DNA of 64,000 nucleotides from positions 45,886,991-45,950,990 of the forward strand of contig CM060195.1 of the NCBI GenBank assembly GCA_030549335.1. The letters are read 5' to 3'. The stretch's first letter is position 1, and each line of letters starts with the position of its first letter. Shown here in pieces: positions 32,829-43,014 of the stretch. Under the pieces are notes generated by a model. It saw only the letters and a program-made list of their open reading frames with translations, did not search any database and had not been told where the DNA came from. The translations under genes were made by a program, and so were the position numbers. Origin of the DNA: Pontederia crassipes (lineage: Eukaryota; Streptophyta; Magnoliopsida; Commelinales; Pontederiaceae).

Positions 32829-35800
32829 ATCCAAACAATTTTGAGCCTTGGCTGGATTTCATTGAACCCAGGTAGGGTATCACAAAACTTAGATCGAGTT
32901 TTCTAGTCGTTCATGGAGTCACATTTTTCAATGCAACTTTTTGATACTGTTTCGATGCTAGTAACTATGCAATTCTATTCATAACTTGTGCATGCAATAA
33001 ATAAATATATAGGACAAGAGTTAAAAAGGTATATACCGATTAAATTGTCCATATAGAGATCCCTATATGTGTTATATTGGCTGAAAAAATCAACTGTAAA
33101 TCATGTCTATTTTCCTATAAAGAATTGTGAACTTCCTTCATCGATTCTTCATGGTGGAACCTCGAAATTAATGCATGCGAGCCAACTCTACAGTGATCTC
33201 AGTTGTTCATTGGAGTGCCTTTAGTTACATGAAAATGAGGAGAGAAGGAGAGACTTTTGCAAAGAAGCTTGGCTATCAGCATGGAGGAGAAAGCATCCTT
33301 GGAGTCTTATTTATAAATATTTCAATGGATTTTGATTCTAATTGGGTTTCGCCTAATTCTGAACTAATTTTAATTTTTTCAATTTAATTAACCTCTCATG
33401 GTAGCCCCTAATTAATTAGTTATGAATTTTAATATTTAATCATTTTCTTAATCTCAAACTCACTCAAATTCTCTCTTTATCTACTCAATCCATAATGTAT
33501 CTCAATCAAATTATACTTTTATTTTAATTCTTTATTTCTTTCTATTCTCTATTTTTTAAGTTAATTATTATGATATTATTTTACATTAAAATAATAAACA
33601 ATATTATTTTATTGACTAAAATATTTTTAATGCTTAAAACCTTTAATTCTATCGAAAATTCTTTATCCATTAAACTTATCTTTACATCACAATTTAATTT
33701 CAAATATCTAATTTGAATTTTATTATAATTCAAATTCCCAATAGAATTTATCTTTTTTATTTTCTCAGACCATACTTCTAATACTCTTCATTTCTCCGCA
33801 TCATACTTTTGCACTATAATTTTAAATAATTTTCGTTAATACTTATATTATTTTGCCTTTTTTTTCTAAGAGAACCTTTCACCAAATGGGGGTAAGGAAA
33901 ACTTTATTGGGGAAACAATCTTCCTAGTAGGAATTCGCATGAATAACATTAATTTTACTCATTAATTGGTTACTAGTTTATTATATCTTTTCTTACATCT
34001 GATTCCAAAGTTTTCTACTTCAGCAACAATAGATAGACAACCAGGAATATCTATAAATTGCATGGATAAAGGTAATAAAATATTATGTCATGCATAAAAT
34101 TATTATTTAAAATAGAAATAATAAAATAATAAAAATAACTTGATAATATTTATTATAGTTAACTCGTTTTTCAATCGTTGCCTAGGTTATAAAGTGAAAA
34201 TCATGCAATAAGAGGGATAAAGATACTATTATCATAAGATCTTTTTATTATTAAAGATCGTAATCGATTATAGATCTAGAAATTAGAGCCTTCAGGTAAT
34301 AAATGATCAAATCGTCCCACATGAAGCATGTATCAAATTTTCCTAAAAGAAAAAAAAATAAAACACATAGATAAGTGACAAACATATGTAACTTCAAAAT
34401 AAGAAAACTTTAACTAAAAATATAAATAATATACCTTCTCATCTATGAAAAATATAGTGTCTTTGCATTCTCGACATATCATAATTCTAATGATTCAATC
34501 ATCTTTATCATTGCTCAATTCACTAATAAGAAAAAAATGACATTTTAATTAAGAAAGTAGAAAACAATTTTGCATACAAGCACACTATGGACAAAAAAAA
34601 TTCTCTATTTATAGGGAGGAAATAGAGAAGGTTTACACTATTGGTATAATTTAGTGGGAAGAGGAATGGACAAAGGTTATGAGAGAATTAATCTTAATAT
34701 TGGTAAAGTAATAATGGAATAATAATAACTTAGTGAGCTCATATAGTAATAAAAAATTGTGGGGAGGGAACAAAAAATAAATTGGAGTTAAAGTTCCAAA
34801 ATTTTATATTGTCATCATTATCTCTTAATAGCATAAATTTAAGCCAATAATTAAAATTGGGTTATTATATTGTCATTGATTTTCATTACAATAATTAGGT
34901 AATATAATAAATTTGGTGACTAATATGTTACCCCACCTCATGCATTAATAATTCTTTAATGTAGTCATTATTTTTTAATTTATATATTCAAAACATATAT
35001 AAAAGACACTCAATATTGTGAGAGAAATAAAAAAAACCTTGTTAGAGAATTAATCTTAAAATTAATGAGTTGGTGGGTTGATTATAATGAAATAACTTTA
35101 ATAGCATACTTAGTGGCCTAAGTATGTGATAATGACCACAACTTGTGAGGAAGGTACAAATAAGAGAAATAAATATGTTATAATGTCAATAGTATGTTTA
35201 TGATTTAAACTTATTTTTTAAATAATTATAGGAAATTAAATTCAGAAAATTTTAAATATATCATCATTTATAAAAGAGAAAATTAAAGATAATACATTTT
35301 TGTGATCCTTCTAAAGAATTGACTACTAATGATTTTTTATAATATAATAGTAGCTAAAGAGATTTATAATATATAAAATAAGAAAGAATAAAAAATTGAA
35401 AATTTTAATGGTACATAATACATTAGGGATTTCACAAAATTTAATATCTTCAATTTTGATTGTAATAAGAAAAATTGGCCATTAATGATTTGTTATAGAA
35501 TAATAATAATGACTTTATATTAAATATAGATATAGATATATAAATATGTAGATATAATTCTTCATTGTGGAGAATATAATACTAATATAACATTTGATTT
35601 TTAAAAAATAACAAATTTTTTAATAGCAATTTATATTTTGTTATTATTATATATATAATGAAAAATGAAAAGCCAAAATAGATAGATATAACTCTATATA
35701 GATATAGATGTATCATATATATATGATTGGTGCATTTTAGGTAAAATGACCATTAGTGATTTTATGTAACATAATAATAATCAAAGATAAATAATTTCAT

Positions 35801-36023
35801 AATATATGAAATAAGAATGAATAAAAAAGTGAATAATTTAATAGTAAATTGTGATGGACTCTATTCAAAGCAAAATATATTGTCCGTTCGTTGTGGATTT
35901 GACAAAATAAATCAATTTTTACTAGTTAGACACGTCTTCATTCGACATTATTGTTTGGCGGCCTGCGACAAGGTCCGAGTAGTAGGGCCGACCACGATCT
36001 AGGTCGATTCGGATCGCACCGAC
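32829..36023. other. AT-rich intergenic DNA, no gene seen
   Basis: No credible coding region or structural RNA. Local features are limited to (TA)n and GATATAGATA-type tracts around 35530-35730 and three degenerate related segments at 35300-35860 (separate entry). The last 130 bp before 36023 are less AT-rich but unrecognised. Confidence 0.5.
35315..35865. repeat. Three degenerate copies of a ~100-bp AT-rich unit
   Basis: Units at about 35328, 35480 and 35745 each begin near a TTAATGATTT / TTAGTGATTT segment followed by TATA.AATAATAATA. Two of them continue with ATAATATAT.AAATAAGAA.GAATAAAAAA. Divergence is high and no boundary is clear. Confidence 0.5.
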
Positions 36024-36028
36024 CCGTT

Positions 36029-37279
36029 TGTAGTATCCCAAAGGGCACCAAGAGGGGGTGAATTGGTATTTATTCGAAAATACTGATTTTATGAAAATTG
36101 TCGCGGAAGCTTAAAATCGATTCTTTAAAACCTTTTAAAATAAAGCAATTCAATTCATAAACATAATATTAGAGGAAGAGAGAGTGAGAGAAATTAAACA
36201 CAAAGAACACGGGTGGTTGTTGATGAGGTTCGACCACACTTTGGCCTACGTCCCCGCTCCGACTTCTCGATCTCGAGACCGCCGGAGATTCCACTAGCAC
36301 TTCCTTTATTTCAAATGGGGCAAGGAAGAAAGTCATTTATACAACCACATTTTCTTCGCTTCAAGAGGCAAGGCAACCTCTCCTCATAGGAAGCTAATCT
36401 TTTCTTTCGCTCAAGAGGTAAGATTTAAACCTCCCTTACACAGGAGCTCTCACTATTTTACTGCACAAAATGTTTCTCTCTTTACAATGCTAGGCTCACA
36501 AGAGTGGAAGAGAGAAAGAAGAGCACAACTAAAATGATAACTTCAAGGAAAAAGATCTTTTTTTATTTCTTAAAGTATCGCTTCAATACTTGGGTGAATG
36601 CTTTTGCTTCTGGCCTTGACACTCTTTTTATAGGCTCTGGCATGTGAAAAAATCATCCAGAATTAATTCCACATTTTTTTCTTTGAAATATAGCCATTAC
36701 TGTTCATTTCAATAATGGATCGGTCGATCGCATTTATGGGCCGGTCGACTGGTCTATATGACCATTGCGCTGATTTCTCCAGTTGGCGCAGCTGGTCGGT
36801 TGACTGAGCTATCGACCGGTCAATCAATCGACATAGTCTCGCAGTTTTAATTTTTGCCCGTTGAGTTGATCGGTTGGCCGGTGCATCGACCGGTCTTTCG
36901 ACTGGTGTAGTCTCGACAGGATTTGAGCAGTTTATGCATTGACCGGTCGGCCCGTATCTCCGTTCGGTCGACCGGACTATCTCGACCGGTCTTCATAGCT
37001 TCGATTGGTAGGTTGACCGTCCTACATTATTTTGAGCATAACTTTTTGCACAGTTATACAAATTAGATAATCTTGGAGTCTATGAAAAGCTGACAGAATT
37101 ATCTATAATGATGTTTTATTCATCCAAAACTAATGAGATTAGTGCCAATTATTTAATCAAATTGTAGTGCATAAAGTTATCCATTTTTCTTTAAACTTTT
37201 TCAGCATTTTAACTTTAATCGTTCGAGGTTTGTATCATCAAAATATAATTTGATATGACATTAAAACTTTGACCCAACA
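36029..37279 (-). mobile_element. Solo LTR, copia-like, minus orientation
   Basis: On the minus strand this begins TGTTGGGTCAAAG and ends with a CACCCCCTCTTGGTGCCC block and TACTACA. That AATTCACCCCCTCTTGG ending is common in plant copia LTRs. Flanks CCGTT (36024-36028) and CTGTT (37280-37284) match in four of five bases. The minus-strand TATA box CCTATAAAAA is at 36625-36634. U3 (36715-37030) carries many TCGACCGGTC / GGTCGACC palindromic motifs. A truncated second copy of its U3 follows at 37329. Confidence 0.87.
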
Positions 37280-37328
37280 CTGTTAAGTCGAGAAAAAAGC
37301 CCTACCCGGATTAGACTCGGTTCGGAAC

Positions 37329-37701
37329 ATGCATAGATCGGTCGACCGGTATTTCGGATCAATCGATCGATATTTCGGATCAGTTGATCGGTATATCCTC
37401 GACTGGCCTTCTTTGCTTCGATCGACAAGTTGACCGACTTGCACTATTTTGAGCATAACTTTTTGCACAGTTATCAAAATTAGATAATATTAGATTTTAT
37501 GGATAGCTAACAAGATTATCTACAACTTTGATATTCATCATTCATCCAGAATAGAATAAGACTATAGTCAATTATTTAATTAAAGTTTAGTGCATAAAGT
37601 TGTTCCTTTTTATTTAAACTTTTTCAGCTTTTAATTTAAATCTTTCGAGATTTGTATCATCAAAATATAATTTTATATGTCATTAAAATTTTGCTCCAAT
37701 A
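37329..37701 (-). mobile_element. Truncated second copy of the same copia-like LTR (U3 part)
   Basis: Aligns with roughly the last 320 bp of the solo LTR at 36029-37279, sharing TTTTGAGCATAACTTTTTGC, TAGTGCATAAAGTTGTTCC-type and TTTGTATCATCAAAATATA segments. Its right end is an eroded CCAATA where the first copy has CCCAACA. The left part is missing. GATCGGTCGACCGGT motifs are present at 37334-37348. Confidence 0.83.
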
Positions 37702-38351
37702 GCTCTGCCCTACCATGTAGAACAAGATTCAACAGCAGCACCGAGCATCAACAACGAGCAATGACAACCGCAACAATAGTGAGTAGTGACAACGACAACC
37801 AAAGATTGTGGCATCTCCCCCTCTTTTTCTCCAGATGAATGTTTCATCTTCTATGCTCGCTATAGAGATTGTGGCATCTTCACTCAGGGAGGAAAGAGGT
37901 CATGTGAGGAAGGAGGAGATGGTTTGCAAGGGCAAGTTCCGTGCATATCGGCACCGTGAAAGTTCTCACCGTCGATCTTGTCGCCATGAGTAGGTTGTGA
38001 CATCTCTGAGGTCAGGACTTTAAGGAGGAGGTCAACTGGTGTGAGGAGAATGACTTAGGTGAAGGAGGTCCCGAGACCTGTGTGCCTCGAATCGATTTTT
38101 TGTCGCAAGTTTTTTTGTCTGCGATTGATGGCCTCGCATGGGAGGAGGACAATCCTAAATATTTAAGTAGGGAGGACATCCATTAAACCCTTAATAATAT
38201 TATGTTGAATAAGTATATATATTTCTCCAACTACTTTGTTCTATGTATAAAAGACTACACAACACATACTACCACTACAGAGAATGGAGAACAATAGGCT
38301 TAATGCCTCATTGGTCGATGAGAACATGAGACTTTCGTCTCCAGAAGTCTC
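37702..38351. other. Unassigned spacer
   Basis: Contains CAACAACGAGCAATGACAAC-like low-complexity sequence near 37740-37800 and no convincing gene. The open frame at 37808-37993 (61 codons) resembles nothing. Confidence 0.4.
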
Positions 38352-38355
38352 AGAT

Positions 38356-39627
38356 AAATTATACGATTAGTCCCCCCAACTTTGAGTCATTTTTAAATTG
38401 CTCTTTCAATTTTAATTTATAATCAAAACGTCCCTCATCTTTGATTTCTTGTATGATTAATCCTCTTGACCAGTGATAATGAGTTTCTCGATTACCTTGC
38501 ACATGTAGCCACCACATAAATGATTTCTCTTTCCTCCACATCATTAAAAAATAATAAAAATATATAATAAACTAATATTAAAAATAAAAAAATAAAAAAT
38601 GAAGAAAAGAAGGGGGACACTCGTCCCCCTTCGCCAGCTCCGGCGAAGCGAAGAAGGGTCAGAAGCTGTAGATTTCCGATGGAATCCGGAATCCAGCTGG
38701 AGAACTCGTTCATAGACAAATCTAGGACTTCTAACTTCTCAACTCCCCAATCCACCAAGGAACCTCCCCAGACAAGGAGTTTGAGCCCAATCTCAGATAG
38801 CTACACGATGAAAGCTTCTGCATTGCTGTTGGAAGGCTATTGGTGAGCTCATTTCCACTGAGATCGAGTTATTTCAGTAACAAGCAACTGCCACTGTCAT
38901 CTGGCAGTTGACCAGAGAGCTTGTTTTGTCGAATATCCACTGTCCTCAGGTTGCTAAGTTGACCGATGCCCTTTGGTATCTCGCCACCTAGATCGTTTCT
39001 AGAAAGATCAAGCGATCGGAGATCATGGAGAGACCAAAGGCCATCGGGCAAAGAACCAGAAAACCGGTTCGAGGAAAAGTTCAAAGAAGCCAGCGACGTG
39101 CAGACACCGACGTGGGTGGGAATCGAGCCGGAGAAGCCATTGTTGCCCAAGGAAAGAAACCTAAGGGACCTTCATTGCGCGAAAAATGCTTCCGGAATCA
39201 GACCCCAAAGGCTGTTCGAGCTCAGCAGAGGGGGGTGTCGGCCCCCTGTTTCTTCCTCACCGCGCGGCGAGGAAGACGCCAGGGGGGCCGACGCCCCCCT
39301 TTCCCCCTTTGTCGACCGTGACGGAGAAAGGGGGGCGCTAGCCTCCCTTCTTCACTTCGCCAGGCGTCCCCCTTTTTTTCATTTTTTATTCTTTTATTTT
39401 TAATATTAGTTTATTTTTAATATATTTTATTATTTTTAATGATGTGGATGAAAGAAAAATTATTTACGTAACGGCCACGTGTGCAAGATAACCGAAAACC
39501 CCATCATTACCGGTCAAGAGGACTAATCGTGCAAGAAAATCAAAGATGAGAGACATTAAGGTTACAAATTAAAATTAGGGAACCAATTTGAAAACGACTC
39601 AAAGTTGGGAGGCTAATCGTGTAATTT
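38356..39627. mobile_element. Foldback element carrying a captured LRR-kinase fragment
   Basis: The left arm (38356 to about 38610) and right arm (about 39375-39627) are inverted copies of each other and of the smaller foldback at 2833-3348. Ends are AAATTATACGATTAG and CGTGTAATTT. Shared blocks include GGTCAAGAGGACTAATC and the GTGGATGAAAGAA segment. The arms end internally in short GGGGGA/TCGCC-rich pieces (38610-38650 and 39235-39375). Between these lies about 590 bp of leucine-rich-repeat coding sequence (separate entry). No matching target duplication is evident (AGAT left, ACTC right). This is a Pack-type gene-capturing element. Confidence 0.82.
38650..39240 (-). pseudogene. Captured LRR receptor-kinase ectodomain fragment
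   Basis: Read on the minus strand this is a run of plant leucine-rich repeats: LIPEAFFAQ, SLRFLSLGNNGFSGSIPTHV, SLASLNFSSNRFSGSLPDGL, LRSLDLSRNDLGGEIPKGI, NLRTVDIRQNKLSGQLP, LDLSGNELTNSLPTAM, LRLGSNSLSGEVPWWIG and LEVLDLSMNEFSSWIPDSIG, stopping abruptly at QLLTLLR. The order and wording resemble the PXC2/IRK-type LRR receptor-like kinases. There is no signal peptide, membrane segment or kinase. It is broken by a TGA (39172-39174), a TAA (38869-38871) and a frameshift near 38755. Both edges coincide with the foldback arms, so it was carried in as a fragment. Confidence 0.88.
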
Positions 39628-40934
39628 ACTCGTATGTAGGGGCATTATTTGCGTATAGCTTAATATACAATAATAATATATTAAATTAGCATACATAATA
39701 TCATAAGCCACTTAACATTTTACAAGTTTATAAATTAATAAAAAAAAGTAGATTAAATCAAAATAAAATACAACTAGCACAACTGGAATAAATAATAATA
39801 AAATAATACTTGAGAGAAAATGTATGAATTGTTTACATAAAAAAATGCAAGACAATAAATTTTTACAAAAGTTATATTCTATAACAATTGGAAGATCCAC
39901 CACCTTCCAAAAAAAAAAGAAAGATACAATGATGCAATTAGACAGATTCAAACAATTCAAACTTAGGTGAACTTTTGTAGCCATCAAACATTTGGTAAAC
40001 GGATCTAACTTGGTCCAATTTGATTCATCTAACATATGAATTCAATGCCTGTCCTTGCAAGAAAGGAAATTCATCTAACTCCGCCTTTGTGTGGGTGGAT
40101 AAGTAGAAGCAAATAGCTAGCTAGGTTGCCATTTTGAAAATAGAATGAGGTGATTAAACCAGTTCTATGGTGGATTGACATGGTTTGACATATAAACTCG
40201 ATTTTCACTAAAAAAATGGGAAAACCGAATAGCAACACGATTGTTTTTCGTAAAAATGAGAAGAATGAGATATAGACCATCACACAGAAATATAAGTAAA
40301 AATGGAAATATATAAAAAGAAGAATTTGGAAAGAAATAAAAAGAAAACCTGGAATTGACGGGCGAAAGAGTCAGAATAACAAAAGAAAAACAAACTAAAC
40401 GTAATTTTTGTAAAATAAACAATTATTATAAATAAATATTTAGAAACTAATATTTTTTGTTGAAATTTATTAGTGAGGTATATTATTACTGAGGCATTTT
40501 TATTCTTTTATACGTGAATTATCACAATATATTACTTAAAAAATGGGTCCAATTTGATTGAATTTAGTTCAATTGTGATCCAATTAACACACTGATCTAA
40601 CTTGGGATTCTCTTTTGAAACATCGATTGAAACAAGTTTAAAATTTTCAATAAAAGGCTTAAAGATCTTTGAGTTCTACACCGTAAACACTTCAAATTTT
40701 GAAACTGAATAGACAAATTTTGGGGTGAAGATTTCAAATACATATGCACACGGATACTAACTTTACTTATCTTTCTGTAACAGATATATTTTTAGTACAT
40801 CGATCGATATTATTGCTAGATATTATCTTTTGGGGTGCTTTGTACAGGGATAAACTTTGCATCCAAACGACATTTAAATGAAGATGTGGGGCCATGGGCA
40901 ATCATTGCACGAACAAAAAAAATGTGAGTTTTAT
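39628..40934. other. AT-rich intergenic DNA, no gene seen
   Basis: No coding region is supported. Minus-strand open frames (39712-40035, 40071-40422) are Phe/Ile/Leu-rich products of AT bias without recognisable motifs. Confidence 0.5.
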
Positions 40935-41689
40935 TGACTACATTGTGTTTCTTATATTAAATTATGATAGAAATAATTCATCTGTTTATATAGACTAAGT
41001 GCATGTAAGGTGGTTACAACAGATAAGGTAATCATATAGTAGATGAGGGTAATCATATAGTAGATGAGGTAATCATGTAATAGAACTTGGCATGAATTGC
41101 AGATCTATGTTGACCGAGTATAGTGGATGATATGTGACTTGTTCCATTACATCCTCTCCAAGTAAAATGCTATGAGTAACCGAAGCTTGTCATTTGGATG
41201 CATAATTTTCAGCAACACCTATTGCAGATGATTGTTTTGCATTCTGTCCCATTTCTGATATGCCTGTCAAATACTATTTCCACATGGTTGAAAGTGATGC
41301 TTGGTCCATATTGCAGTAATTTAATAATCCTTGTGTTCCTTAAATTGCTGAAGATGAAGCAAGAAATGAAGCTGTTTAACCCTGGCCGGAGGCAGTAGCA
41401 TAATTCATATGTAGAATTGAAGTCAACTCCTTTATTGTGAGAGCAGCTCCTTTATTGTGACACTCTTGGAATAGTACAGGAATAGAAGAATGAAAATAAC
41501 GAGAGAAAAACAGAGGGCAAGAAATAAAGAAAAAGGAGCTTGCAAATAGTAGAAAGTGTCCCAAGAAGGAGAAGAATGAGTTTCATGAAGGGAAAGCATT
41601 GACTTGAACAATGGGATATAACAAGGGAGGCATGATGTAAGGAGCTAAAATATGGAGGTGTTTAAGAAAGAAGGATAAGTTGGGCAGGC

Positions 41690-42122
41690 TGTTTGGTTGA
41701 CGAATAAATGATAGAATATTTAATTATTCTAATAATATAATCAAACTGTGTAGAGAATAAGAATAATGTGGTCAAACTTTAATTTTATCGAAATCACCTT
41801 AGAAATTGAAATATCACTATGTTATCCCATAAAAGTAGATATTTCATTGAAAATTTTATTTCATAAAAATGGAAGAATAATAATATTCTCGACGTTTTCA
41901 CCTTTTAATTATTTCTTTTATTTTTATAATTTAATTATATATTATTATATTATTTTTTTATAATAATAAATGTTAAATATTTTAATCATAAAATAGTACA
42001 TATTTAAGTTTTATTCCTTTTAAACCAAACAGACAGAATAATAAAAATATAAGAAGAATACTATATTCTTCCGAATAAAAATTTTTATTCTCTGTATTAT
42101 ATCCTTCATCCAAACGTCTCTC
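41690..42122. mobile_element. Possible MITE inside the TRIM-like element
   Basis: Imperfect inverted ends with a GTTTGGTTGA core on the left (about 41690) and the complement of GTTTGGATGA on the right (about 42110), around an AT-rich interior with ATTCT/AGAATA echoes near both ends. The exact ends and a target duplication could not be fixed. Confidence 0.4.
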
Positions 42123-42609
42123 AAATCTCAATTCACAGTGTAAATGTGAGGAGCTTTATAAGCTGCTACATTGGAGGTTGGAGACAATTAAGTTGTTATT
42201 TAAAAAGCATGGTCAGAGGCAAGTACGCTGCTCCGTGAAAGACTCACTAACAAAAATAAAAAAGGATAGTATCCAAAAGAACGAGAGAAATAAAAAAAAT
42301 CAATGGGACTAAAGCCAGAGAAAGAATCACACACACCGAGATTTCTTCTTTTTTTATGAAGAAAAAAAAAAGGACAAGAAGAGGGATAGAAGTCACTAGT
42401 GCAGCAATATTTTCTTCTTTTTTTTGCTGGGGAGAGCGACAAAAGAAAAAAAAGCCTTAGGAGAAAGACTTTAACAAAGGTAAGTAGGAAGTCTATTAGA
42501 GGCTTCTTTTCATCTCTTCTCTTTTTTGTGGGGAAGCTATGGCCCCAGGATTGAATATGAATATGCCGATAGATAAAAGCTCTTTTTTTAAAGTTGATAG
42601 GCAAAAGAT

Positions 42610-42621
42610 GCTCTGATATCA
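42610..42621 (-). other. Primer-binding site, tRNA-iMet (one mismatch)
   Basis: TGATATCAGAGC on the minus strand, against the usual TGGTATCAGAGC, lies 3 nt inside the right LTR of the TRIM-like element. It fixes the element's orientation. Confidence 0.78.
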
Positions 42622-43014
42622 TATTGACTACATTGTGTTTCTTATATTAAACTATGATAGAAATAATGCATCTTTATATAGGCTAAGTGCATACAATATG
42701 GTTACAACCTTGTGTAGTAGAACTTGGTATGAAATGTAGATCTATGTTGACCGAGTATAGTAGATGATATTCAACTTGTTCCTTTAAGCTTTTCTGTTCT
42801 TGCTGTCACCGAGAACACGCCTAATATCGTTGGGTTAGAGAACGAGAGCAGCAGCCAGGTCAACATAACAATATTTCGGAACAAAAAATTACATCCAAAC
42901 AGCCCCTTGATGTTTATGTAACAAAGAATAATGTTGTGTTATTTCTTTATAGACTTGAATTTAAAAAAAAAATGACAGCACTTTTGAATTTACACGGTAT
43001 CAAGCAGAATTGAA

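Larger units (their letters stand above)
40935..42783 (-). mobile_element. TRIM-like short LTR retrotransposon
   Basis: Direct repeats starting TGACTACATTGTGTTTC at 40935-41146 and 42625-42783 flank about 1.5 kb of non-coding DNA. Beside the right repeat the minus strand has TGATATCAGAGC (42610-42621), one base from the standard tRNA-iMet primer site. Beside the left repeat is TTGGAGAGGATG, a purine-rich tract. The orientation is therefore minus. The left LTR is longer because of a local tandem duplication of TAATCATATAGTAGATGAG at 41031-41073. No target duplication is clear, and no Gag or Pol is encoded. Confidence 0.8.

Noticed and set aside
38966-39403. Plus-strand 145-codon frame
   Set aside because: Antisense to the captured LRR fragment, whose minus-strand repeats are clear; the rest falls in a GC-rich arm junction.
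42200-42622. 140-codon minus frame in the TRIM-like element
   Set aside because: It starts inside the primer-binding site and is rich in Phe, Leu, Lys and Ser from poly-A/T tracts. TRIM elements do not encode proteins.
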